The notes beneath the pieces were generated by a model. It was not told the DNA's origin. It ran no database searches and was given only the letters and a program-made list of their open reading frames with translations. 64,000 nt of DNA, from positions 4,326,001-4,390,000 of the forward strand of contig JAULJL010000025.1 of NCBI GenBank assembly GCA_030761205.1. Direction: 5' to 3'. Made by a program: the position numbers and the translations under genes. Shown here piece after piece: positions 36,491-48,206 of the stretch (positions are counted from its first letter, which is position 1; the number at the start of each line of letters is the position of its first letter). The stretch comes from Fremontodendron californicum. Its lineage: Eukaryota > Streptophyta > Magnoliopsida > Malvales > Malvaceae.

Positions 36491-37400
36491 CTTCACATGG
36501 GAATCAGGCTTGCATTCTCAAAAACCTGTGAACTGTGCTGATGAATACAGATTCACTCAGAAAAGCGTGCATTGAGACATATGTGTTAAAGGATAAAGAT
36601 GTTTAGCATGTCCCTATTCTCAATGGCAGCAATTGGAGTTGGAAGAAGCTTATGCAGCTAAGGCCTTTAGCTTTTCGAGTGGTTAGGTAAGATGATGGAG
36701 GAACCACTTGATCATTTCCTAGTGCTAGATACTCTATTGCAGCTGTCTGGAAAAAACTTAAGTCTAAAAAGGAGAAGGTGTCATGGCACATACTGTTTTG
36801 GTTTAAATTTCTCATTCTCAGACACACTTTAATATCTTGGATGGCAATCCTTAATAGATTACCAACCAGGGATAGGCTCGAATCCTGGGACATGGTAGTG
36901 GAAGAGGAATGTCTCTTATGCAAACAAGAGAAGGAGACAAGAGACCATTTTTTTTTTCCAGCTGTGAGTTCTCCAAATTGATATGATAGCAAGTATTGAA
37001 ATTGTGTAGAATTCTGAGAAGGGTTGAGGATTGGGAAGGAAAACTGCATTGGGCCAACCAACTCAAAGGTAGATCTTTGATTTCAATTATCATTCGTATT
37101 GCGTGGAACGCTCTGATCTACCTCATATGGACAGAAAAGAATAACAGACTGTATGGCTATTCTGAGATTACTGAGGACAGGCTGTTGGAACTCATTAGAG
37201 ATACAGTTACTCTACACTTGCATAACCTTAGCAAAGTCAAAATGAATTATGTGAATCTAGAGCTATGTAATGTCTGGAAATTGAATTATGCTATCTTTGC
37301 TAAACTGTCTTCTGATGTAATCATTGTACCTTTTTAGCAGTATCATTGCTTTCGTGGATAATAAAACTTCAAACTACTTATCCAAAAAATAAAAAAAAAT
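36490..37400 (+). pseudogene. 3' remnant of a LINE (non-LTR retrotransposon), reverse-transcriptase zinc-binding region
   Basis: Open pieces in different frames match the C-terminal end of plant LINE ORF2. The zf-RVT pattern runs over 36778-36981: W-H-I followed by NRLPTRDRLESWDMVVEEEC, then CLLCKQEKETRDHFFF. The tail follows at 36996-37337, with RIAWNALIYLIWTEKNNR and a stop. Upstream, about 36620-36780 encodes the usual 'SWKKLMQLRPLA'-like piece in another frame. After the last stop comes 'aataaaacttcaaactac' and an A-rich end at about 37386-37400, typical of a LINE 3' tail. Reverse transcriptase and endonuclease are missing. It is 5'-truncated and frameshifted, so dead. It lies between PRMT6 and TOM40. 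Confidence 0.7.
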
Positions 37401-38212
37401 TAAAGAAAAAGATTAGAAAAAATAAAACTTTTTAAACTTCATAAAAAAAGTAAAAAAAAAATAGAGGTGTTCCCCTTCTCTCCTCTCCTCTCCTTTAGGG
37501 AAGGCGCACATAAAGAGTAAATATGAAAACATGTCATTTTCAATACAATAATTATTAAATGGTATAATTAGTAAGAATTATTTGAAAAAAAGAAATAAAA
37601 AATATAGAATTGTTAGGAAAAAAATTGTAAAAACAAAATTACCCTTGATAAAAAAAGTTTTTTCTCTCTTTTCTTCTTATTTTTTAATTAATTTTTTTAA
37701 TTAAAAAATAAAATTTTCTAAAAATAATTTTTTTAATTTTAAAACATAATTTTTTTATTTACTTTTTTAATTAAAAAAAATATAAAATAATAAAAATAAT
37801 ATTTCTAAAATTAAATTTTTTTATTTTTTAAAATTTTTAAATATTTTTTTTAATTTTTTTTTTTAAAATTAATAATTTTTTAATGGAAGGAGAAAGAAAA
37901 AATAAGTTTTTTTATTAAGAATAATTTTATCTTTACAATATCTTTCATAACAATTTTTAATTTTTAATTTTTCATTTTCAAATAACTTTTAACCATTAAA
38001 TTATTTAACAATTATTCAATTATTGAGGACATGTTATTCATATTTACCTCGCACATAAACCCTGGCTAAAAACCCATAATAAGCCTTGCCTGACTGCTGC
38101 AACTCCTCCTTCTGCGGTTCTGCCGCCCCCCCTCTCTTATTCCTCCTCTTTACACTCACGGTCGCGGCTGTTTGATTTTGCGTCAAATTCCTCTACAAGA
38201 AAGAAGAGACAA
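37401..38212. other. AT-rich spacer and TOM40 promoter
   Basis: 37400-38000 is almost pure A/T runs with no ORF. From about 38050 the composition shifts to the TOM40 leader, with CT-rich 'cctccccctc'-like stretches just before the ATG. No definite TATA box could be assigned. Confidence 0.45.
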
Positions 38213-41200
38213 ATGGCGGGGCTTGTACCTCCAGGTACTACGACGGTTCCAGCCGACGCATCCAAAACAGCGCATACCAAAGCTGAGGAGAAAACCGATT
38301 ACATGAACCTCCCATGCCCTATTCCTTTTGAAGAGCTCCAGCGCGAAGCTCTCAGTTAATCTTCCCTTCTCACTTTTTAATTAATGGGTTTTCTCTTTAT
38401 TCTTTTATTTCTTGATTTGTAACCATTCTTGAGATTATGGATGCGACTTTTTTTTTTTTTTAGAAAACCTTGTTTGGTTGTTTCTTGATCTCTATTGGCT
38501 TATGTGGAATTTTATGGTTTGGCATTTTGAATAGAGATGGTAAAGTTAGTGGAATGGAGGGGCTGCAGATTTAGCTTTTCGTGTGCTTGTTAAGCCCCTT
38601 TCTTAAAACCCTAGTATGCTCTAATTGGTGAAAATGATGGTTTTTTATTGATAATTTTGCATGAGTTACAAAACTAGAAACTTAAATATATATTTTTTCT
38701 AAGAAGAGGGTAGGGTTTTGATTAAATCCTAAGTGCAAATTTTATAAAAGCAGTTGCTTCTTAGAATTGGGGGTAGCAGTTTCTTTGGGTTTCTTAAACG
38801 GACAAGTATATTACTAATACCACACCCAACTTCCTCCAAGGTGGCATTATTTTAGTGTGTAAAGCTGGTGTGTAACAAGAGCATGACCTGTGAATATTAA
38901 TGTTTGGCAATAAGGGAAAGAAAAAGGTTTATTAGGGAACTAAAAGCATGTGAGAGTAATACACTACTAAGATTTGTTTGTAAAATGTTGTTAAGTTCTT
39001 GAGATCAAGGTAGTCCGTACCATACTGGTGGGCGTACCGTTTTTGTTCTGGTACTGATACGTACCGGTATCGTTGTGTTTCGGCGTACTGTTTCGGATTT
39101 ATCGGCATTTTTTCATATATATATATATATATCATATTTTCAAGTTTATTAATAAAATATATTATATACACATAAAATATACCTTCATTACACATATATA
39201 TATATAATAAAATATATATTATATACACATAAAATATACCTTCATTACACACACATATATATATATATATGCAAAAATATAAAATTTTAAATTTTAAATA
39301 TTTAATATCTTAAATTTTTAAACATCAAATAAATAAAATAAATATAAAAATATTTTAAAAATATAGTAAATTATTATTAATTAGGTTCAATAGTCTAATT
39401 TAATGAACATATTTTATTTTTATATATAATTATGAAAAAAAGAAAAATGATCAAGACAAAAAGAACATTAGAAATTGGTTTAAAAAATCAAATAAGTGAT
39501 TTTTTTTATTAAAAAAAAATCAAAAAATCAAAATCTTGTACCAATCGGTACGGAACGATACGTACCGGTATTGACCGATACAGGTCGATACGATTAGTAT
39601 GGACCGGTACAAAAACCGAAAGGGTACGATATTGGTACCGTTTCGTTTTGCCTTAAAACCGGTATGTATAGGCCAGTACGGTACTGAATACACTGCTTGA
39701 GATTCAATTAAGGTTTTTTTTGGTCTCGAGTGCTTTGAAATGTATGTTTAATTTCTTTCTCTGGGTGGCATCTATTTTCTTCAGCACCTTATGCATATTT
39801 GCTGCGCCCTCTCAAATGTTGAAGAATATGCACTTAATTATTTTCTTTTGTTTCCTAATTTTGTTGTCTAATCGTGCATCTATCTCTACAAGCTTTGAAT
39901 TATTAGGTATTATGAATCTATGATGCATCTTTAGCAAGGTTATTATGGACTATGGAGAGAGAAGAATGACCTAAAATAGTGGTTGGAGTCTGTTCTTTTT
40001 CACGAAAATTTAATGTTTATTGCTTAAACATGTTTGACAGTGTCTCTGAAGCCTGAAACTTTTGAAGGATTGCGATTTGATTTCACCAAAGGACTAAATC
40101 AGAATTTCTCACTCAGTCACAGGTAGCTTCAGCTTCTTTGACTCTTTTATTTTTATTATGTCTTTTCTTTTCTTTATTAATAAATAACTATACCTATTTA
40201 TTCACAATCATCTCTCAGTGTGTTTATGGGCCCAACAGAAATTCCTTCTCAATCTGCTGAAACCATTAAAATTCCTACTGCTCACTATGAGTTTGGCGCC
40301 AACTTCATTGACCCGAATGTAGGTTGCTTCTCTCATTATCTCTACTCTTCCAGTTCACCCTATTGTCATCCTAAATTATTTTATCTTAGTAAGTCAATTT
40401 AAAAGTGGGATCACTAATGGTTTTCCCCAGTTGATGCTTATTGGGAGGGTGCTGACTGATGGTAGACTCAATGCAAGAGTGAAATGGGATTTGACAGACA
40501 ATCTTACTGTGAAGGCTAATGCTCAGGTAAATCATTTTTTCATTTATTCTTTAATCTTTTGTCTTTCCTGTTTGCATGCAGAATATATGTTTTTTCATGT
40601 GTAAGCTAGTTGATAACTTTGTTGTTTCCTCCAGCTCACAAATGAGCCTCATATGTCACATGGCATGGTCAACTTTGATTACAAGGTCAGTCACTCTTAA
40701 ACTATATTATTATATCTTGGCTAGTTGGCTTTGGTCTGTGTATGTATTTTTGTTTGTGTCATCATTGTGAGTGTGATACCTGATATTCTGATTTTTTATT
40801 TTGAGTTTATTCATCATCTGGGGAGCTATTTTTGTGCTTGGAAAGAAAATTTATGGGGTGCCTTGCTGCCATGAATACAAGCTTGCTTTTTGTCTTTTGA
40901 CATTTTTGTTTTCCTTGTACAGGGTAAAGACTACAGGTCTCAGTTTCAAATGGGAAATGGTGCTTTATTTGGAGCTAGTTATATCCAGGTAAATTGGATG
41001 AAGCCACACTATATCTGTTGAATTGAGCTGAGAGATGAAGAACTTAGCATAATGGACGAGTTACTGGATGATCTATACCTAGAAAAATGACTTTACTGTA
41101 CCCAGATTCAATATAATGTGGACTTGCAAATTTCTCTGTGCATTGCTATGGTTGATCTTCCTTTTTTCAATACAAAATACTATAAGATACATATACTGAT

Positions 41201-43460
41201 AATGATAGAAGCAACCTAGACTTTCTGTGCCGAATGCATTCTGCATTTGACATTTTGTTTGCTGTTTTAGAGAGGCATTGCATAGCATTTGTCATCAATC
41301 TTCTGCTGAATATACTAATTCTGCAATTATGATTCTGTTTGTTGTTATTAATGTACTGAATCTAAGCCATATTTATGCAGAGTGTGACACCACATTTATC
41401 CTTAGCTGGCGAAGTATTTTGGGCTGGTCAGCACCGAAAGTCAGGCATTGGTTATGCTGCCCGATATGGAACAGATAAGATGGTAATTTAGCCTGGTTTC
41501 TTTCTTTATCACCGGCTTGTCAATATTTATTTGTGCAATAGTTAGTGGGTGTTGTTTATTACTTCTAAATATGTTTCTAGATCTGTTACAGCAGTAGGGG
41601 TGTCATTTAGATCCCTAACCAAAGTGCTGATTAGGATTGCCAAGTTGTGAGAATCAAGATCTCCTTTCTTTTCAATGACTTAATGAGTCATGACATTTCC
41701 AAAATACGGAAGTGGCGGACCACGTCTTTGAATCAAGGACATGGTTTACTGCTGTCTTTCTGAAAGGTAAAACTGAATGTGCATTCAAAACTAGTTAATA
41801 AAACGATTAATGTTTGGCATATTCCACTTCTAGGTCAAATTTTAATGATCCCAAGTGGGCGCATGTGTTACAGACCCATGAAAAAAGATCTTAGTTAAGG
41901 GTTTAAACTCCTCTTCATGAAGTTTCTAGATCTTCAGAAATACTGTTCCTCCGGTCCCTGGATAAAATAGTTAATTCACTTCTCCGCCACCATTTTTTAA
42001 CCTTACCCCTGCCAAAAGGAACTTGTTGTAGGCATGGAATTGAAAAAGTTATTACTGGAAATATTCTCTGTTTGCTTTATGCACATATGACTAACGTAAG
42101 CACTCTCTGGCTCCAGGTTGCTGCAGGGCAAGTTGCAAGTACTGGAATGGTTGCTTTGAGCTATGTTCAAAAGGTGTCTGAGAAGGTAAGACTCTTTTCC
42201 TCCTAATAATATTGCAATTTGTTTCCTAGTCATTCTTATGCAGTTTTTATTTCTATCAAGGTTTCTCTCGCGTCAGATTTCATGTATAACTACATGACAA
42301 GAGATGTAACAGCAAGTGTCGGCTATGATTACATCCTTAGACAGGTAAGTTTTTGGTTGCTAGACTTTCAATATTAGTGCACATTGATGTTTCTGCATGT
42401 CTATACATAGGGCTGTAAATGAACCGAGCTCGAACGAACAGTCTTTTGTTTGTGTTCGTTTATTTATTTTTGAGTTTGTTTGTGTTCGGTTCGTATTTGT
42501 TAAGGATTTTAAAATTGTGTTCAAGCTCTGTTCGTTTAAAATTAAAGGTGTTCGTGTTCGTTCATTTAATGTTCACGAACAATTAAAAATATGTTCATGA
42601 ACAATAAACGAACAAATCTAAACAATTTTAGCAAACAAATAAAAAATAAATCAATCTTAAATTGTTATTAAATATAAAATAATAAAATATAAAATTAATT
42701 TAATTTAATTTATTATTAAATTAAAGTTATTAAATAATATTAATTATATTATAAGTAAATAAAATAAAATACAAATAATAATATTATTATCGAACAATAA
42801 ACGAACATAAACGAGTTTTAAACAAATTAATAAACGAACTTTAAACGAACCATAAACGAGCTTGCTCGTGAACATAAACTAATCGAACACACATATGTTT
42901 GAACTCGGTTCGTTTAATAAACGAACGTTAAAATTATGTTCATAATCGTTTATTTAGCTTAATAAACGAACAAAAATCGAACTGTTCACGAATAATTCGT
43001 CGAACGTGCTGTTCGTTTACAGCCCTATCTATACATGTTAGAATTTAGCATTTATATTGTTTTTATGTGTCACGATATTACCTTCTCGATATCATCCCAA
43101 AAAGAACTTAAAAGACCAACAGTAATGGTGTAACTCGTTCTGGTCAATCAATTTGTCGCGTTTTCAGTGTCGCTTGAGGGGGAAGATCGATTCAAATGGA
43201 TGCACAACTGCTTATCTGGAAGAGCGGTTAAATATGGGCCTAAATTTTATTCTCTCAGCGGAGGTAAGATAACTTTCCTAAGAATGAGATTTGCAGTTAT
43301 ACACTTGAAGAGAAGTTCGTTTAGCTGTTTTGTTATTGTTTGTGAATCAAGCCCTCGGAGTCATGTGTGTTTCTTAACATTTTTCTTCTGGATTTATGTT
43401 TTGCAGATAGATCATAGTAAGAAAGACTACAAATTTGGATTTGGATTGACTGTAGGGTGA
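38213..43460 (+). CDS. TOM40: TOM40, channel of the mitochondrial outer-membrane protein import complex
   Basis: Eleven exons: 38213-38354, 40041-40122, 40219-40318, 40431-40526, 40635-40685, 40923-40988, 41381-41482, 42117-42185, 42261-42344, 43168-43263 and 43407-43460. The sum is 942 nt, or 313 residues, against about 309 in Arabidopsis. The N-terminus is Pro/Ala-rich, followed by a Porin_3-type beta-barrel. Recognisable blocks are PIPFEELQREALMSLKPETF, RFDFTKGLNQNFSLSHS, IPTAHYEFGANFIDPN, GYAARYGTDKMVA and GYDYILRQ, with the conserved C-terminal KFGFGLTVG beta-strand. The protein forms the pore through which nearly all mitochondrial precursors pass. Intron 1 (1.7 kb) and intron 9 (0.8 kb) are swollen by MITEs. 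An intact single-copy-type housekeeping gene; confident. Confidence 0.95.
39006..39695. mobile_element. hAT-like MITE (CAAGGTA..GTACC family) in TOM40 intron 1
   Basis: The 690-bp element is flanked by a perfect 8-bp duplication CTTGAGAT (38998-39005 and 39696-39703). The ends CAAGGTAGTCCGTACCATAC and, on the other strand, CAGTGTATTCAGTACCGTAC form an imperfect inverted repeat. Subterminal regions are packed with 'ggtac' and 'cggtac' repeats and the middle is AT-rich. A second copy makes up the outer element at 55554-60561. Confidence 0.75.
42408..43027. mobile_element. hAT-like MITE (TAGGGCTGTAAA family) in TOM40 intron 9
   Basis: The 620-bp element is bounded by a perfect 8-bp duplication TCTATACA (42400-42407 and 43028-43035). 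Terminal inverted repeats are TAGGGCTGTAAATGAACCGA and TTCGTTTACAGCCCTA. Both arms carry many 'gttcg' and 'cgaac' repeats, typical of hAT subterminal regions. It occupies about three quarters of the intron, 64 bp after one exon and 140 bp before the next. Confidence 0.8.
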
Positions 43461-43727
43461 TTCGATTTCCACATAAAAGCCATTTGAAGAATTTTAACGG
43501 TTGTTGGTATCAATTTGGCCGGTTTAACACTTTTTTTTTTTTTTCAAACTTTAGAGCTGTAGCATTTTTTTAAATTAATAAGGCAATTTGTATGTTTATT
43601 ACTCTAATTATAATGGATTGGCTTCAATGAACAGTTCCATGAACCATGCTTGCCGTGCCTTGCTTGGTTGAGACTTGAGACTAGGAAGGAGTGAGCATAA
43701 GTCGGTTAGAATCGACCAAAGGTTAGT

Positions 43728-44078
43728 TTTGTATTGCTGTTGAAAAAAATTTGGGTTAAAAAAAAATGTATTTAAAAAATGTGATAAACTGTGGTTTAAA
43801 TTTTTTTAAATGTTTAGTATTGCTGTGAAAATGTGTTGTAAGAAATTGAAATATAAAAAAAAGATATGTTTAAAATAATAAAAGTGTAGAGATGTAAGGA
43901 TAATAAAGTTATTTTATTCACAAGTTATATTTTTTGGTTTTTTGGTTTGGTTTTTCAAATCATGGTTTTAACAGCAGAAATTAAATTTTTTTTTTTATCT
44001 GTTTAGTATTGCGTTTGCGGTGAAAAATAACTATTGACATCAAAAACTGTGCCAAAAGCAATGCTAAATAAGGCTTAA
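43728..44078. repeat. AT-rich MITE-like repeat, copy B
   Basis: This is the partner of 1-356, with 'tattgctgttgaaaaaaattt', 'aaatgtttagtattgctgtgaaaa' and 'gtttaaaataataaaagtgta'. The ends 'tattgctgttg' and 'aaaagcaatgct' are weakly inverted. It lies just after the TOM40 3' UTR, which probably ends near 43610. Confidence 0.5.
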
Positions 44079-44580
44079 GTCAATAGATTGAATTTGGTCA
44101 ATTTGATTTTGGTAATAATCGGTTATGAACATTGGTTTGTTAGACTCAGGTTTTATTTGAACGGACGGTGAGATTGACTCTGATGAGATTAAAAATAACG
44201 TTGGCGGTGAAATTAATTACTGTAGCGGTGGGATTAAAATTAATGGTGAGTTGAATTTAAAAGCAACGATGGTGGTAAGGTAAATTATAATGAGAAAAAA
44301 AATCAATAAAGATATTAAATTAAAAATTAAAATGTGTATATATCTATATAATAAATAATTAAAAATAATTAAAAATATATTTATATTAAATAATAAAATA
44401 TATATTAAAATTATATTTATGTTATATAAATATTTATTAAAATTATATTTATATTAAAAAGTAAAAATAAAAATAAAAATAATTAATTTAAAATTTAAAT
44501 AAAATTTTTAAAAAAGTAAAACGAGTAAAAAAGAAAATTTTCCTTTCACTAGGAGTCCAATGAGTTCACTAGATCCCTGC

Positions 44581-44845
44581 TAGAGCTGCTCATGGGTCGG
44601 GCCGGGCCGTGGCTCGGTTTTTTTTATTTTTTCTGCCCAGACCCGGCCCTGGGTTGGTCCGGCCCGCCCGTTAGGCCCGAAACACTGTTCATTAAAATAA
44701 AAAATATATTTTTTAATTTTTTTATAATTAAAATTAAATAAAATAATATTATTATAATAAAAATTACTGTTCCGGGCCGGACCGGCCCGGAACACAAAAT
44801 ATCCTGCCCAGGCCCGACGGATTGCCCGGCCCGTGAGCAGGTCTA
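44581..44845. mobile_element. hAT-like MITE, TAGACCTGCTCA family
   Basis: The 265-bp element has a perfect 8-bp duplication ATCCCTGC (44573-44580 and 44846-44853). Inverted ends are TAGAGCTGCTCATGGGTC and CCGTGAGCAGGTCTA. GC-rich arms (gggccgg, cccggcc) surround an AT-rich centre. Open frames across it are a by-product of the GC-rich arms and not a gene. Confidence 0.8.
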
Positions 44846-44853
44846 ATCCCTGC

Positions 44854-46116
44854 CTTTCCAATTAAATTGGATCAATGGAGATCAAAACCTCTATTGGGGT
44901 GCATCTAAATGCACCTGTATGGGTATCGAGAGGGGAATGTCTCTCTCACAAAGTCCTATGGCATGATGGAATCCAAAGGATCTTAAATCGGTTCTAGTTA
45001 ATAATTGAATCTATTGAATTAATAAATCATTTTATCATTTTTTGAATATATTATATATAATATAATAATAAATAATTTTATTTATATTTTTAAGAATGAA
45101 AAATATGAGGTTTTTCATCCAAATATTTTTATTTATATTTTTTAGATTGAAAAATATGTTTTTATAATATATTATCCAAATTTGGTGAAAAATAATAATA
45201 ATGGAGAAATGTTTAATTATACGAATAACAGATTTGGATATCCGAATTTGAAATTTATTTTTATATTTAATCATTATTTAATTTTATATATTTAAAGATA
45301 ATAATTTAATAAATTTAAATATTTAACGGATTCAAATATTCAACGGATATTATTTTTTTAAATCATATGCGAATTTGAATAATAATATTCGAATAAAAAA
45401 AATAATAAACAAATTCGAATTTTAAATAAATTTAAATTTGAAGGGATAGTTAATTTTTAGGTTACAATTTACAAAAGGTGAAACAAACCCTAGTGAAATA
45501 GTGGGAAAGTGAAAACACAATAAATTGCAATTATTAAAACCATGGGCCAGAGACCACGTGGTTTGTTAGACTCGTGAAGTTTGACCTTGTACGGAGGTGG
45601 CAATAAATGATTCGTTATTTCGTTTTTACATGACAACTTGCACATTGTATCTAAACTTTATCCAAAATGTAAAGTAAAAAACCAAAAACATCGATTTACA
45701 GTGTCAAAATTCCAAATTAAGCATAAAAAAAAAAGTGCACTTCAAAAACAGGAAAAAAAAAAAGTGTAAGAACAACAAATCAAAATCAATTGTAAAACAG
45801 TAAAATTGAAATACCCATTTTTTCCATTAAAAATAAGTAGCATCAGCAATTTCTTAGGGTGAAAAAACCCAAAATAAAAGAAAGTAGTATTACTATAATA
45901 AAAATTGTTTAAAACTAACTAATAAAACAGGACCAAATAAATAATAAAAAATCCTCCTTTTCAGTTTTGTCTCTATTCCTGTTGGGTTTGGGTTTGAAGT
46001 AAATTATTACAGAACCGTTCATCCATTGCATTTTGACTATTTTTTTGAACAGTTTTGCAACCCAAATTAAAGATTCAAACTTTGCTTTGATTTTCTTTTC
46101 TTACTCTTTTGTCTCT
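44854..46116. other. AT-rich spacer upstream of the SRM1-like gene
   Basis: 44854-45540 is AT-rich with repeated 'attcgaat' and 'aaatttaaat' motifs and no ORF. 45540-46116 is promoter-like. Nothing else was recognised. Confidence 0.4.
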
Positions 46117-46124
46117 ATATAAGA
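46117..46124 (+). promoter_or_regulatory. Probable TATA box of the SRM1-like gene
   Basis: TATATAAG follows a pyrimidine-rich stretch. Transcription would start near 46145-46155. The leader then seems to contain an intron that ends at the acceptor before 48172 (cccgcag|GTGATATTC), placing the coding ATG 35 bp into the next exon. The donor of that intron may be the AAG|GTTAG at about 46770. Inferred from consensus only. Confidence 0.35.
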
Positions 46125-48206
46125 ACAACGAAAAAGTATTGATTTATATTCAATCATTATGGATGCTCTGCAACTGTTTATGGTTATGACTGAAATCTAA
46201 TTTTTTTGTTTTGTTTGTTGGATTCTCAAAAAGAAAAAAAAAAAAAAAGAGAAGAAATTCAATTTGAATTTTTGTCTCTTAAAAAAGGTCTTTCTTTGTA
46301 TATTTTATTATCTTGTCAGATATTAATGGAATTGCAATTGCAAATTGCAGTCTATGTGGCTTTTTCAATGTCAGTTCCCAGTAGTCTATTTGTAACAAAA
46401 TAGTTGTCACAATTGATGGACCAATTACCGATACTGCAATCTCCTTTTTGATATTTCAGAATAACACATAACCCATCAACATCATGTATAATTATTATGT
46501 CTACCCTTTGTAAATTTGTTAACAATTGTGCCTTTTTTGAATTTCTCGTTTTGAGCCTGTTTTTGTTTTCTTTCATGAATTTTTTTATTTTTTTATTTTC
46601 TGGATTCTACCAATTTGTTCTTATTAGGGATTCTAATTTCACTCTATTAACTTATAAGTATTGTAAATAAGTAAACTTGCAACTGAATTATATGCTGTAA
46701 TTTTATTTTTTGAAAAAAAGTTTTGGCAGATATTCAAGAGGGAGGTGGTGCAGTAGGATTTGGCACAAAGGTTAGATTTTTATGTTTTGGTTGGTTAAAA
46801 GTTTTCTGCTGCTTGTACAATTAGGAAGAAAAAGTTTATTTCAGCGTCGGTTAAAGTGTCAGAATCTTGATAGTACCAGTACCATGAGTTGTAGGCGGTC
46901 TTTTATTTTATGGCGTTTTTTTACAGTTATTGTGAACACTTTTTAGGTTTAAATAGTGAGACAGCAAGGAAGATGAGGTGAGCTTTTCTCCCCCAAAGTC
47001 CTAACTCAAGAGTTGAAAATCCTGGAATTACTGGGTGGGAATTATTAAAATACCAGGAATCTCCTCGTTTGATATTTCTGCCTATGGATGAAGAAACCCT
47101 GGTATCATTTAGTGGGTTTTACCTTTTCTTTTTGTCTTATTGAAAGATTAAAAGTATTCTTTTTTCAGGATGGTTGTTCCTATTTCTGGCTAGCATCCAA
47201 AAATTCTTTTGCTCACTGTTTTAATTTTGAAATTTGCTCTTTTTTTTTTTTTTAAACTTAAATTCATGATTTTATAAATGACTGAAACTTTAAGTACCCT
47301 CCTCAATGCAACTTGTAGTTTTGAGTCTTCTAATTGATTTTCATTTTTGGTTCTGATTTGAGCTTGAAAGAGAGATCTTTTGGATTCATTGCCACCTCAT
47401 GCTGTTTTCATATTGAAAGAGTGAGTGCCTATGTAATTTATGGTGATTCTTCTGACTGATTAATTAGCAGAAGAGAACAATGAATGATGAGCTGAAATAT
47501 TTGCTTTAAAATCTGGTTTATGTGGGGTGTGCTGTTAAAGTGTTGTTATCAAGTAGGCTTTTAGTTTTACAGAGTTTTTGTTGGAATTAGAAATAGCAAC
47601 TTGAATTCTCAGTCTACCCGCATAGACTTTCTGGGTTTTTCTTCTTTGTTTGGTTTTTGCATTGTCCCTTTCATATATTTCACAATCAAAAACCATAAAT
47701 CACCTTACTGTTGAATTCACCGTGCATTAATTTCTGTTTTTTAGTGTTTTGAATTGCCATTTGTTATCTTAGATTTTATGGTTTTCAGATCTTTCTCATG
47801 TCTAACAGAACTTTGTTGCCTTTTCATTCATCAATAGGTCAGCAATTCATAAGAGTCCAATTTTTAAATCGTGGAGTAAATCACTATTGAATTCTTCACA
47901 TACTCCTCTGGGGCTTTCCGAATTTTATTGGACTTGATCTCTGGTTAAGCTCCCTTGGCTTTTTCTGGGTCTATTTTTCTTCTGTTCTTGCATACTTCTT
48001 TTGCTTGACATCTCTGCTTCCCCATAATTTAATTATTCCATTAGACCTCTTGTTGGTGAAGCCCACTACTGAAATAATCCAAGAACTGTTCTTGAAAATC
48101 CATGGTTTTGGAGATGGTTTACAGGCTATCCTAATTGGCCGTTTAGTGAATTCAGTTATTTCTTCCCGCAGGTGATATTCTGGATAGTGGATTCAGACAA
48201 GCCTAG

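Noticed and set aside
38932..39252. Minus-strand frame with duplicated MCNEGIFYVYIIY
   Set aside because: It is produced by a local duplication of (TA)n-rich DNA inside the TOM40-intron MITE.
44580..44861. Minus-strand frame rich in Arg, Pro and Gly
   Set aside because: It is the translation of the GC-rich arms of the MITE at 44581-44845.
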